64,000 nucleotides of DNA from Seonamhaeicola algicola (GTDB lineage Bacteria; Bacteroidota; Bacteroidia; Flavobacteriales; Flavobacteriaceae). The notes below the pieces were generated by a model. It saw nothing but the letters and a program-made list of their open reading frames with translations. It had not been told where the DNA came from and did not search any database. The stretch is from the NCBI RefSeq assembly GCF_007997385.1, contig NZ_VOSC01000019.1:581090-645089 (forward strand), read 5' to 3'. Below, piece by piece: positions 27,023 through 36,198 of the stretch (position 1 is the first letter of the stretch; each line of letters begins with the position of its first letter). A program made the translations under genes and the position numbers.

Positions 27023-27567
27023 TAAATATAATCTTTAGAGGTATTATTATTAATAACTACTGCTGGTACACCGGCTACTGTAACATTATCTTTAATAGAA
27101 CTTACTAACAAAGAATTAGCAGCTATCACACAATTATCTCCAACGTTAATTTTTCCAGCAACAACTGCATTAGTCCCTATGTACACATTATTACCTATAG
27201 TAGGTACACCCCTGGTATCTCCTCTACCACTAACTCCAACAGTAACACCTTGCGAAATATTACAGTTATTCCCTATAACCGCCTTAGCGTTTATTATAAT
27301 GCCGCCAAAGTGGCCAATATAGAAATGAGAACCAATTTTAGCCGAATAAGGCAATGAAATACCTGTGAGTATTTCTATTAGTTTTTGCCAAACCAAACAG
27401 ACAACTAATAATATGTGCTTAACAATTGGAATTTTAAGCGTGTAGCAGCTATGTGCAATTCTATGTTGAAAAATGGCCCAAAATCCTTGTGTAAAAAAAA
27501 CAATAGAAATAAAGTTACCTCCATATTTTTTATACTTAGAATAGTCTTGCCCAATTTTTTTAAACAT
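27022..27567 (-). CDS. Serine acetyltransferase-like hexapeptide acyltransferase
   Basis: A 181-residue left-handed beta-helix acyltransferase. From residue 85 the hexapeptide repeats are clear: IGSHFYIGHFGGIIINAKAV, then IGNNCNISQGVTVG and IGNNVYIGTNAVVAG, ending AGVPAVVI. The N-terminal helical part resembles the serine acetyltransferase / WcaB branch. In this setting it most likely O- or N-acetylates a sugar of the polysaccharide rather than making O-acetylserine. It is flanked at 1-9 bases by glycosyltransferase genes, which supports that reading. Confidence 0.85.
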   Translation of the reverse strand: MFKKIGQDYSKYKKYGGNFISIVFFTQGFWAIFQHRIAHSCYTLKIPIVKHILLVVCLVWQKLIEILTGISLPYSAKIGSHFYIGHFGGIIINAKAVIGNNCNISQGVTVGVSGRGDTRGVPTIGNNVYIGTNAVVAGKINVGDNCVIAANSLLVSSIKDNVTVAGVPAVVINNNTSKDYI

Positions 27568-27576
27568 AGGTCAAAT

Positions 27577-28578
27577 TTATAATTTAATTTTCGGACTATT
27601 AAAAATAATAGAAAACCAACCTACTACCCTCCCCATACTTTCCGTGAAGGCTTCTTTACTTTTAGTACTGTCTGTTGTAAATATATTGGTAAATCTAATT
27701 ATTGTTAATAATAACGCAGTAGCATGCCATTTAAATTGCGCCTTAGTAGATGGGTTTTGGTATTTAACCCGCCACACATACCAACCATTTCTTATTACCA
27801 TTTTTCCATAGTTGAACCTATTAGGTCTACCAGCTGTATCATGAAAATGTCCTAATCTAGCAGCAGTATTAACATAAAGCTTGCCTCGTTTAGCTAGGCG
27901 CAATGAGAAATCTGCATCTTCATACAAACCATAACCTTCAAAAAAGGTTGAAAACTGAAGTTCGTTAAAAACTTCTTTTTTATAACTTGAAACACCTCCC
28001 ATTATCAATTCAACTTCATAGGTTTTCCCCGATGGTGGTAAAAATCCTATGGAGCGTCCGTGGGAAAATGAGGGTAAAAAACCTGGGGTTGCATCTGGCA
28101 ATAGGCCAAACTTCCGTCTTAACTTAAATCTAGATGGCTCTTTTCGCATCCATTCGTCATAATAAAAATTAGTTGGGTTATTACTTCCATCAGATTTCAT
28201 CCAATCTACCTCATTGGTTATATACCCTCCTACAGCTAATGCATTCTGATGGACTTTATAAGTTGAAATTAACTCTTTGAAGTAATTTTGCTCTAAGATA
28301 ATATCATCATCTAAAAAACAAACAATTTCTGTTAACGCATTAAATTTCTTAAGTCCATAATTTCTTTGTTTGGTTAAACCTCGGTTAATGGCATTTACCT
28401 TAAAATATTTAAGACTACTAAAATCGTTTTCCGCTAATACCTGTTCTGTTTTTTTATTTGTAGAACCGTCAATAATAAGGATCTCATTTGGGTATAAAGA
28501 TTGATTCTTAACTGACTTCAACAATTTTAAAAGAGGCTCTGGCCTCATATATGTACAGATAATTAATGAAAATCTCAT
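27577..28578 (-). CDS. Glycosyltransferase family 2
   Basis: A 333-residue GT-A enzyme. It begins MRFSLIICTYMRPEPLLKLL, has the nucleotide-binding ILIIDGSTNKKTE, the metal-binding FLDDDIILEQNYF near residue 97, and the acceptor-site-like FEGYGLYEDADFSLRLAKRG near 225 (ED motif). The C-terminal ~80 residues are basic and amphipathic. It probably adds a sugar on the inner membrane's cytoplasmic face. It lies one base after the 519-residue GT2-type gene and 9 bases before the acyltransferase gene. Confidence 0.88.
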   Translation of the reverse strand: MRFSLIICTYMRPEPLLKLLKSVKNQSLYPNEILIIDGSTNKKTEQVLAENDFSSLKYFKVNAINRGLTKQRNYGLKKFNALTEIVCFLDDDIILEQNYFKELISTYKVHQNALAVGGYITNEVDWMKSDGSNNPTNFYYDEWMRKEPSRFKLRRKFGLLPDATPGFLPSFSHGRSIGFLPPSGKTYEVELIMGGVSSYKKEVFNELQFSTFFEGYGLYEDADFSLRLAKRGKLYVNTAARLGHFHDTAGRPNRFNYGKMVIRNGWYVWRVKYQNPSTKAQFKWHATALLLTIIRFTNIFTTDSTKSKEAFTESMGRVVGWFSIIFNSPKIKL

Positions 28579-28579
28579 C

Positions 28580-30139
28580 CTATTTATATCTTGGACCTAA
28601 AGCTATTAAACGTTTAGCGTATTTTAAAGATTTTGAAAATTGATATTGCTTATAAGGCAGTTTTAATAAACGTAATGGTAGCGTTTTTTTATCTTTTTTA
28701 AATAAGTAAATAAAAAAATGTTTGTTTCTCCATTCTTTTATTTGCTCTTTTTTGTAATGTTTTAAAATGCCATAAGTAATTGTTGGACTTGGAACAGGGG
28801 TTATAAACTTAACTGGTTTATCTAATTCCCATGGTTGTTTTTTTCGTTTTTTCCCAATAATCTTAGATTGTTGTCCCCAGAATCTGTAGCCTCCCTGTGG
28901 CGGCTTTAAATGTAAATTTGGTGAAAATGGATTATACATTACCGCATGACCTGATTTTAGAATACGGAGTCCAAAATCTGAATCCTCACCATAACCACCA
29001 TCAAAATTAACATCATTTCCAATAAGTTCTTCCACTAAACTACGTTTAACAATAGAGTTAGCATTACTAAAGGCTTGAGAAACGCCTCCTTTCCATCGTT
29101 TCTTACCTAAATCTTCTAGTCTTTGTTTAAGATCACTTAAATCTTGAGACTGATTAGTCGCCATAATATCCAGTCCATTGGCTGCTTTTGCTTTGTATGT
29201 TTGTAAAAATCTCAAATGGTTTTCTACAAAATCAGGTAAAATTCTAATGTCATCATCTGCAAAAATGATATAATCTCCTGTACAAAGATTTACGGCCTCA
29301 TTCCTAGCCCTACAGCTACCTTTGCTTGTTTGCCATTTTACCTTAATATCAAATTTAAAGTTTTCCTTTTGGTAATATTTTGAATCGCGCTCATCTTCTG
29401 GTGTAGCATCTACAATTACAGCTTCCTTTATTAGATAACTTTGTTCGTTATGGTCTTGTAATAATAATTCTGTAAACTTTTGACGTTTCATTGTAGGGAT
29501 TACCAAACTAACCGTTGGTTTGGAATTAAGAGGTTCCAGATCTCTTAAAGGCACATTTAAACTAACGTTTCCTTTAACATCGCCTAGTTTAACAGTGGCT
29601 GCCTTTAATGCTTTAAATTCACTAAAAAATTTGAAAACACCTTGTCTTAAAAGCATATAATAGCTATGATGTTTTTTGAAGTTTTTTAGATAAAAACAAT
29701 ATCTATCTTTTGAAGATACTTTTAAATTGGCTTGTTCCTCATTAACAAAAAGGCCTTTTACATAAAGTGGAATACCACCTTGATAACGTAATAGATTGAA
29801 ACCAAAATCTAAACCAGATAGCATTATATTTTCATAATTAAAAATTGAATCTTTAAACAGATCCCACACTTGCTTTCTTATTACAAAAGCATTGATATTA
29901 ATACGCCAATTAACACAAGTATCTTGGTCAAAATCATTTAAAAACCACCAGTAAACAGCTGTCTGATATTTTATATCCTGAAAACAGTTTTTTAGACCTT
30001 GTTCTACCGAGCTATGCCAAACATCACCAGGAGTATGTACCAATCCTTCTAACAATTCTAAATTAGGATGGCCTGTATATAGTAACACTTCATTAGACTC
30101 TGTTACGTATTCTTTTAAAACCAATTTTGAATTAGACAT
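28580..30139 (-). CDS. Two-part glycosyltransferase family 2 protein with degenerate N-terminal domain
   Basis: At 519 residues this is much longer than a usual GT2. Residues ~205-430 form a complete GT-A domain: SLVIPTMKRQKFTELLLQDH, EAVIVDATPEDERD, ADDDIRILPDFVENH and FDGGYGEDSDFGLRILKSG. Residues 1-190 contain a segment (INAFVIRKQVWDLFKDS, LSGLDFGFNLLRYQGGIPLYV) that resembles the C-terminal half of a GT2 domain, but no DxD metal motif is visible. The N-terminal part may be a pseudo-transferase or a substrate-recruiting domain. The C-terminal ~90 residues are very basic. It overlaps the upstream GT4 gene by 8 bases. Confidence 0.78.
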   Translation of the reverse strand: MSNSKLVLKEYVTESNEVLLYTGHPNLELLEGLVHTPGDVWHSSVEQGLKNCFQDIKYQTAVYWWFLNDFDQDTCVNWRININAFVIRKQVWDLFKDSIFNYENIMLSGLDFGFNLLRYQGGIPLYVKGLFVNEEQANLKVSSKDRYCFYLKNFKKHHSYYMLLRQGVFKFFSEFKALKAATVKLGDVKGNVSLNVPLRDLEPLNSKPTVSLVIPTMKRQKFTELLLQDHNEQSYLIKEAVIVDATPEDERDSKYYQKENFKFDIKVKWQTSKGSCRARNEAVNLCTGDYIIFADDDIRILPDFVENHLRFLQTYKAKAANGLDIMATNQSQDLSDLKQRLEDLGKKRWKGGVSQAFSNANSIVKRSLVEELIGNDVNFDGGYGEDSDFGLRILKSGHAVMYNPFSPNLHLKPPQGGYRFWGQQSKIIGKKRKKQPWELDKPVKFITPVPSPTITYGILKHYKKEQIKEWRNKHFFIYLFKKDKKTLPLRLLKLPYKQYQFSKSLKYAKRLIALGPRYK

Positions 30140-31274
30140 TGTTTATTAAGGTTTTATAAAAGTCAATATTTTTTTTAGCTATAACTTCTAAATCAAACAT
30201 GTTTTTCACTTTAACAATTGCAGCATCTCCCAAGTTGTTTTGTAAAGTAACATCATTTAAAATACTTATAATTGCTTTTGAAAAAGCCTTATGATCTTTA
30301 GGATCTACCAGAACTCCTTCTTTAGTATTGGCTATCATCTCACTTGCCCACCCAATATTAGAAGCAACAATGGCCTTTTTCATTGCCATGGCCTCTAACC
30401 AAGAAACCGGAAGCGCCTCTGCAAAAGATGGAAATATACATACGGTAGCCTCGTTAATATAGTTCTTAATTTCAGCGTATGGCACCTGTCCTTTATACTG
30501 AACTTGAGATTTCGCATTAACACTAAACTCATTCTTCATTAATTGCCAAGTTGAAGCGTTGCCTGTTTTTATATCTGATGCATCTTTACCTATTAAGATA
30601 AGTTTCGCGCTCGGTAAAACTTTATGTACCTCGTTAAAAATTTGTGGTATTTCTAAAACGCCCTTTTTCCGTATTAGTGTGCCAAAGTATAGGATACACT
30701 CGTTCTCTTTCGACTCAATTGGATTAAATAGTTTTACGTCTATTGCATTGGGAATCACATTAAATTTTAAATTTAAGCTGAACACCTTATTAGTTAACTC
30801 ACCAACAAAATTACTCACTGCAATGACACCATCTGCCTTTTGCAACGCTAACTTTTCTAAGAACTTATTTTTGAATTTAACTGATCTATTATCCAAATGA
30901 CAAAAATAGGTGTCGCTACCATGTAGCTTTATAATTAAAGGGCATTTTACGTTTAAGAAAGATGTAAACCCCGTCCAGTCTGGAGCCTCAACAATATCTA
31001 TTTTACTTGTGCTATAAAGATCGTTAATTAAGCGTTGTACTTTTTTTTGTGTTAGGAAAAGCGAAAAACCTTTGAACTTAACATTCTTTACCTTGAAAAT
31101 AGTTAGGTCTTTTTCTTGAATTACCTCATCTCTATCTTGCCCATAAACAATAACAATTACACTATGGTTTAATTGCATTAATCCTTTGGATAAATTAAAG
31201 ATACTAGCGCCTATGCCTGCTGATGGCAACGTCTTTTCATGAGGAAATTCTGGTGTTAAATAGGCTACTTTCAT
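30132..31274 (-). CDS. Glycosyltransferase family 4
   Basis: A 380-residue GT4 protein. Its N-terminus MKVAYLTPEFPHEKTLPSAG (the glycine-rich GIGASIFNL follows) and IDIVEAPDWTGF are typical acceptor-side features; CILYFGTLIRKKGVLEIPQIF and FPSFAEALPVSWLEAMAMKKA are the donor-side ones, with the EX7E pair. It overlaps both neighbours (8 and 4 bases), so translation is coupled. It probably builds the repeat unit next to the nonulosonic acid cassette; the donor sugar is not predictable. Confidence 0.9.
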   Translation of the reverse strand: MKVAYLTPEFPHEKTLPSAGIGASIFNLSKGLMQLNHSVIVIVYGQDRDEVIQEKDLTIFKVKNVKFKGFSLFLTQKKVQRLINDLYSTSKIDIVEAPDWTGFTSFLNVKCPLIIKLHGSDTYFCHLDNRSVKFKNKFLEKLALQKADGVIAVSNFVGELTNKVFSLNLKFNVIPNAIDVKLFNPIESKENECILYFGTLIRKKGVLEIPQIFNEVHKVLPSAKLILIGKDASDIKTGNASTWQLMKNEFSVNAKSQVQYKGQVPYAEIKNYINEATVCIFPSFAEALPVSWLEAMAMKKAIVASNIGWASEMIANTKEGVLVDPKDHKAFSKAIISILNDVTLQNNLGDAAIVKVKNMFDLEVIAKKNIDFYKTLINNV

Positions 31275-32347
31275 GAAATGAGTTTAAAATAGTTTTCAAC
31301 CATATTTTTAATCGAAAAAGAATCTTCTATTGCAGTTCTAGTATTTATTTTTATTTGTTTTTCTCCAAGAAACACACTTTCAATTATATCTTTTAATTCT
31401 GAAATATCTCTTGCATTAAAAATATAACCATTTTCTTCATGCTTAACAGCTTCTTCATTTCCTCCAACATTAGTGGTTATTACGGGAACATTCGCTGCAA
31501 GACTTTCAAGAATTGATAGACTAAAACACTCCATATGCGTTGGTTGGAGCATGTAATCGTAAAGACAATACAGTTCATTAAGATTTGAAACACTTCCTTT
31601 AAAATTAAAGACAGTTTGTAATTTAAACTGACTTATCTTTTTCTTTAATTCAGATTCGTATGGGCCTTCTCCGTAAATATCTATTTTAAGATTTTCCTTT
31701 ATAGCATCTGAAAGCAGATTTACAGCATCTATTAAATCTTGTATACCTTTTGAAGCTCTTAAATGAGAGACCACCAAAAACTTTGGGTGTGTTATATTTC
31801 GTTTTAAATTGGGCTTAATATCATTAATAATAATACCATTATAAACAACCGAAGTTTTAGTTTTTAAATGGCTCCCAAAATCTTGTAATATTTCATTAGT
31901 AGTATATTTAGAAACCCCTATAAACTGGTCTATACACCTTGAAAACAACCAACCTTTCAAACGTTTTTTTAGGCGCTTTTTTACAGGGTAGCCACCCAAT
32001 GGTCTTGGGTTATGATCTACTGCTATAATTTTGGCCTCTGTTTTCTTTTTAAGTTGACAATAAAATGACGTACACAATTCTAAAAAATGAGTAAACACTA
32101 CATCATATTGCCCTTGAATAGTTTGCAGAACAAATGTTTCTAAAGCTATGTCTGCATCTGGAGAAATTATATTCAAAAATGAATAATCTCCTTGATTTGA
32201 AGTGTTAGGAAAGAACCACTGGATTTCTACATTGTTTTCTTTACACTTTTTATCAAAGGCCCAAAAAAAATAATCCATACCGCCTACCCTTTCAGGAAGC
32301 AATTTATAATTACATATTATTGCTATTTTCTTTGTATTTAAAGCCAT
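31271..32347 (-). CDS. Glycosyltransferase family 4
   Basis: A 358-residue GT4 enzyme. The N-terminal region reads IAIICNYKLLPERVGGMDYF and has KIIAVDHNPRPLGGYPVKKR; the donor half shows FLVVSHLRASKGIQDLIDAV, LKIDIYGEGPYESELKKK, FNFKGSVSNLNELY and MECFSLSILESLAANVPVITTN with the EX7E motif. The function is sugar transfer in polysaccharide assembly. It overlaps the GT4 gene downstream by 4 bases and the unusual 465-residue gene upstream by 10 bases. Confidence 0.9.
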   Translation of the reverse strand: MALNTKKIAIICNYKLLPERVGGMDYFFWAFDKKCKENNVEIQWFFPNTSNQGDYSFLNIISPDADIALETFVLQTIQGQYDVVFTHFLELCTSFYCQLKKKTEAKIIAVDHNPRPLGGYPVKKRLKKRLKGWLFSRCIDQFIGVSKYTTNEILQDFGSHLKTKTSVVYNGIIINDIKPNLKRNITHPKFLVVSHLRASKGIQDLIDAVNLLSDAIKENLKIDIYGEGPYESELKKKISQFKLQTVFNFKGSVSNLNELYCLYDYMLQPTHMECFSLSILESLAANVPVITTNVGGNEEAVKHEENGYIFNARDISELKDIIESVFLGEKQIKINTRTAIEDSFSIKNMVENYFKLIS

Positions 32348-33735
32348 GAAACTAAACTATTAACCAATTGTTTATTAGTTTCTTTTAAAGGAATTCCTAC
32401 TTGTTGATTAATAAATGCCTTTCTGTTTTTAAAATCTACTTTGCCCGATAAACATTGAGAAATAGCTTTTATTAATGCTGTTTCATTTTTCACAACCTTA
32501 CTAGCCTTACTATTAACTAAATGCTGAATATGTTCATAATTTAAAAAACGCTGATCATTATACAATCCATTATCTTCATTTCCAAATACAGGGTTTATAA
32601 CAGGCTTATCAAACATCATAAAATCTAAACTCATAGTAGAAAGCATGTTAATATTTAAGTCTGAATACTCTAACAAAGCTCTTAACTGTTTTACATCATC
32701 AACTGAAGGAATTCTTTGAGACCATGCTTCTTGATGATTAGGTCTTACCTGTTTCCATTTTGGAAAATTCCATGTTATAAAAGCATATTCTTCAACTAAT
32801 TTTTTAAATCTTACTGGGTCTTCAGCAGGTGATGTTCTAACAATAAAATTAATTGGTTCTATATCGCCTGCATCAATAGCATTAGCTATTATTTCAATAT
32901 AAAGCTCATCATTTTTACTGGTTGAAATATCACCGCAACTAAAACAAATGGTTTTTAATTTCGGATTCAAATCAAAATCCTTAAAAAATTCAGATGCTTG
33001 CATCTTATAAACATCCATTACATAAGGCACAAATTGAGGCGTTCCAACTACTTTAATAGTATTTTCCTTTATAGATTTATAAAATTTCAACAAATCACGC
33101 TTCATTAAATCACTCCAAACCAAGTAATAATTAAAGTTTGAAGCCATACGCCCTTTTGAAGCTAAATTATCCCAACTAAAAATAAACGCTGCTGTTTTTA
33201 TGTGTTTTTTTTGGGCAGCGTATACCAAAGGCGCTATATATGGCGGCCGTTGGTGTGTAAAGAACATAATATCTAGTTGTTCTTCCTCTAAAATAGAGAT
33301 ATATTGTTTAGTTGTATCATGATTTCTAAATGTAAAATTTTGTAGCTTTTGAAACTGTTGAATGGTAGTTTCTGAATGAAATAAAGCGGTTAGCTTATAA
33401 ATAAAACGGGTGGCATACCCGCGTGTTGTTTTTAATTTTGAATGGTTGGCTTTTAAATTATCTAAAATTCCAAAGTTATTTTTTTTATTCAACCTAAGGT
33501 GAGCAATTTCTTTGGCTTTTCTAAAAAACCAAGTTTTAAAAGTTTCTTGAAAAACATCAAGTTCTATGACCTTTACTTGGGTGTGCTTGTTATATACAGA
33601 TTTTGGTAAACATGATAAAATTACTACCTCATCAAAATGCTGAGTAGCATAATCTAAAAAATCACTTAAAATGAAGTTTCTGTAGCCAACTCCATCTGTT
33701 ATTACTAATCCTAGTTTCGTTTTTTTTCTCTTCAA
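32338..33735 (-). CDS. Probable GT-B-like transferase of unknown family
   Basis: I do not recognise a named family with certainty for this 465-residue soluble protein. It has a start typical of surface-sugar enzymes (KLGLVITDGVGYRNFILSDF), then IMFFTHQRPPYIAPLVYAAQ, a conspicuous FIFSWDNLASKGRMASNF motif near residue 190, KVVGTPQFVPYVMD, and a C-terminal ISQCLSGKVDF. SWDN-x-xSKG followed by a VxGxPQF motif recalls GT-B enzymes related to CDP-glycerol or capsule transferases. A transferase acting on the nonulosonic acid product is an inference from its position just after NeuB-NeuC-NeuA-AsnB. It overlaps the next gene by 10 bases. Confidence 0.55.
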   Translation of the reverse strand: MKRKKTKLGLVITDGVGYRNFILSDFLDYATQHFDEVVILSCLPKSVYNKHTQVKVIELDVFQETFKTWFFRKAKEIAHLRLNKKNNFGILDNLKANHSKLKTTRGYATRFIYKLTALFHSETTIQQFQKLQNFTFRNHDTTKQYISILEEEQLDIMFFTHQRPPYIAPLVYAAQKKHIKTAAFIFSWDNLASKGRMASNFNYYLVWSDLMKRDLLKFYKSIKENTIKVVGTPQFVPYVMDVYKMQASEFFKDFDLNPKLKTICFSCGDISTSKNDELYIEIIANAIDAGDIEPINFIVRTSPAEDPVRFKKLVEEYAFITWNFPKWKQVRPNHQEAWSQRIPSVDDVKQLRALLEYSDLNINMLSTMSLDFMMFDKPVINPVFGNEDNGLYNDQRFLNYEHIQHLVNSKASKVVKNETALIKAISQCLSGKVDFKNRKAFINQQVGIPLKETNKQLVNSLVSWL

Positions 33736-33788
33736 ATTTTAATTGAATTTAAAAGGTTAAATATACCATTTTTAGAAATAAATATGGC

Positions 33789-35498
33789 CTAAGAAACCAT
33801 TAACAATGAGAAGTTAACCAACTGCCAAATATGAAAGCTAGATTGATTATCACCAGACAAATATCTGCTCCACTCTAAATCCAATTCTTTTTCATTAAAC
33901 CAGTGTTTGTATTCTGAAGATTTAATGCTGTTAATATGCTCTTGAACAAATTCCTTTAAATCATCACCTAACCATTCACGTTGTGGTGTTTGTAAAGGGC
34001 GCTTTGGGGTATAAGTAACGTTACTATCTACATATTTTGAAATAACATCTCTTAAAAGCTGTTTTCCTTGATTGTTTTTAAGTTTGAATTCTTTTGGTAA
34101 CGAAAAAGCAAATTCTACCAATCTATAATCTAAAAAAGGCACTCTTAGCTCGGTTGAATAAGCCATAGAAACTCTATCATTAAAACGTAAGGCTCTAGGT
34201 ATTTTTGTGTAAAACAAATCTCTGTATTGAAGATTTTTCACTGACGAATTAAAAGGTTTAGGATACGTATTGCATTTAGAAAGTTCTACAAATGATTCAT
34301 GTAACATATTGGCTCTAAACGGACTTTTTTTAACGCCCTGTATATTTGAACCTGAGGTATTTCTGTAATAGTCATAACCTGCTAATTGTTCATCCATTCC
34401 CTGACCATCTAACAACACCTTAATACCTTTATTTGATGCCGAAGCAAATAATTTTGAATAAGCCAATGTAGGTATACCTCCAAAAGGTTCATCTTGTATA
34501 TCTGAAATTTCTTTTGATAAAGATGTTACTTCATGAGGTTGCAACAAAACTTTATTTAAAGGATTTTTATAAGCGGCTATAATTTGTTCTACCCATGGTA
34601 ATTCATCATAATTTTTATTATTGGTATAAAACGTAAACGCTTGTATTTTAGAAATATCAGGTTGAGAAATGTTTGCCAATGCCAAAAGTGCAGAACTATC
34701 TAACCCGCCGCTAACATTAAAACCAATAGGCACATCGGCTCTAAACCTAAGGTTTACACTATCAATTAACAGCTTTAAATAAACAGCTTTCGCCTCTTGG
34801 TAATCTTTTATTTTGGGTTGATGGTGTACTGCTTTTACAAAATCATACCATTGTTCAATTTTTAAAATACCATGAGCATATTCTAAAAAATGTCCTGCAG
34901 GTAATTGATGGATACCTTCCCAAAAAGTTTCATTAGGCAATCCATAACTACCATTAACAAAATAACCAGACCATACCTGTTCATTTGGATTTTTTTTAAT
35001 ACCTGCTTCATGTATGGCTTTAATTTCACTAGAAAAAATTAAGGTTTTATTATACTTAATATAATAAAATGGTTTAATACCAAAACGGTCTCTTGCTGCA
35101 AAAAGTTCTTTTTTTAAGCTATCCCAAATAGCAAAAGCAAACATGCCATTTAACATGCTTAAACATGCTTTACCGTATTTTATAAAAACAGCCAATAATA
35201 CTTCGGTATCTGATGATGTTTGAAAGTTATAATCATCTTTCAACCTATCTTTAAGCTCTAAATAATTATAAATTTCTCCATTAAAAACAATGGTAAACCT
35301 TCCTGATGTATCTTGAAATGGCTGATTAGCATTAGATGTTAAATCTATAATAGACAACCTATTATGTCCTAATGCAGCAAATCCACTGTCAAAATAAGTA
35401 CCTGTGAAATCCGGACCTCGGTGATGCTGAGACCTCAGCATATCATCTATTCGATATTGATGATGATCTTCTCCTATAACTCCAACAACCCCGCACAT
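33789..35498 (-). CDS. asnB: Asparagine synthase (glutamine-hydrolysing)-type amidotransferase
   Basis: A 569-residue class II glutamine amidotransferase joined to an ATP-PPi synthetase domain. Cys2 of MCGVVGVIG is the glutaminase nucleophile; RGPDFTG, LGHNRLSIIDL and FNGEIYNY follow. The synthetase half has the PP-loop VSGGLDSSALLALA near 265 and the LLDGQGMDEQLAGY motif. Its place immediately after NeuA (one base apart) and inside a polysaccharide locus suggests it amidates a sugar carboxylate, for example on an uronic or nonulosonic acid, as AsnB paralogues do in other O-antigen loci. Ordinary asparagine synthesis cannot be excluded. Confidence 0.88.
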   Translation of the reverse strand: MCGVVGVIGEDHHQYRIDDMLRSQHHRGPDFTGTYFDSGFAALGHNRLSIIDLTSNANQPFQDTSGRFTIVFNGEIYNYLELKDRLKDDYNFQTSSDTEVLLAVFIKYGKACLSMLNGMFAFAIWDSLKKELFAARDRFGIKPFYYIKYNKTLIFSSEIKAIHEAGIKKNPNEQVWSGYFVNGSYGLPNETFWEGIHQLPAGHFLEYAHGILKIEQWYDFVKAVHHQPKIKDYQEAKAVYLKLLIDSVNLRFRADVPIGFNVSGGLDSSALLALANISQPDISKIQAFTFYTNNKNYDELPWVEQIIAAYKNPLNKVLLQPHEVTSLSKEISDIQDEPFGGIPTLAYSKLFASASNKGIKVLLDGQGMDEQLAGYDYYRNTSGSNIQGVKKSPFRANMLHESFVELSKCNTYPKPFNSSVKNLQYRDLFYTKIPRALRFNDRVSMAYSTELRVPFLDYRLVEFAFSLPKEFKLKNNQGKQLLRDVISKYVDSNVTYTPKRPLQTPQREWLGDDLKEFVQEHINSIKSSEYKHWFNEKELDLEWSRYLSGDNQSSFHIWQLVNFSLLMVS

Positions 35499-35499
35499 G

Positions 35500-36198
35500 C
35501 TATGTGTTTTTAGAATTTAAAAACAGCTCCGCTTGTTTCCAATCATCTAGAGTATCAATATTTATAGTATAGTCTAAAGGTGATTTTATATAGGCCAACT
35601 TAGTACCATAAAGTGAATGTTGTTCTAATAACACCTCGGTTTTTGTAATGTAAATAAGCCCATCTCTATGATAAGCTTTAGGCAAGTCCTGACGTCTAGA
35701 AATTATTGTTTTATCGCCTGTTGCTAACTCTATGTAACCTTCATTATTTTCTTTAAATGTCCAATGCGGATTATATTCATCTGGCACTTTTTGAACCGAT
35801 ACTAAAGCATCACAATCAGATTTCTCAAATTTTGCTATGGCTTTATCAATAAAAGCTCCCGTTTTAAACGGACTGGTTACTTGTAACAAACATACAGCAT
35901 CAAAATGTATGTTTTGTGCTTTATAAAATTGTAAAGCATGCTGAATAACCCCTAAAGTTGGTGATGCATCTTCCGCTAAGTGTTTTGGCCTTACAAAAGG
36001 CACCTCTACGTTTAACTCTTTAGCTACATGAATAATGTCATCATCATCAGAACTTAAAATTAAATGAGCTAATTTTTTAGAGTTTTTAGCTGCTTCAACG
36101 GTATATTGCAACAAAGGCTTGCCTTTTAGCTTTTTGATATTCTTTCCTGGAATAGATTTGGAACCGCCACGTGCTGGTATAAGTCCTAATATCTTCAT
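35500..36198 (-). CDS. neuA: Acylneuraminate cytidylyltransferase (NeuA/LegF/PseF type)
   Basis: This enzyme activates a nonulosonic acid with CTP to the CMP-sugar used by sialyl-type transferases. The 232-residue protein opens with GLIPARGGSKSIPGKNIKKL (the CTP-binding loop), then LSSDDDDII near 48, LLQVTSPFKTGAFID near 104, SRRQDLPKAYHRDGLIYI near 165, and NIDTLDDWKQAE at the end. The substrate could be Neu5Ac, legionaminic or pseudaminic acid. Its ATG overlaps the NeuC stop by one base. Confidence 0.88.
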   Translation of the reverse strand: MKILGLIPARGGSKSIPGKNIKKLKGKPLLQYTVEAAKNSKKLAHLILSSDDDDIIHVAKELNVEVPFVRPKHLAEDASPTLGVIQHALQFYKAQNIHFDAVCLLQVTSPFKTGAFIDKAIAKFEKSDCDALVSVQKVPDEYNPHWTFKENNEGYIELATGDKTIISRRQDLPKAYHRDGLIYITKTEVLLEQHSLYGTKLAYIKSPLDYTINIDTLDDWKQAELFLNSKNT

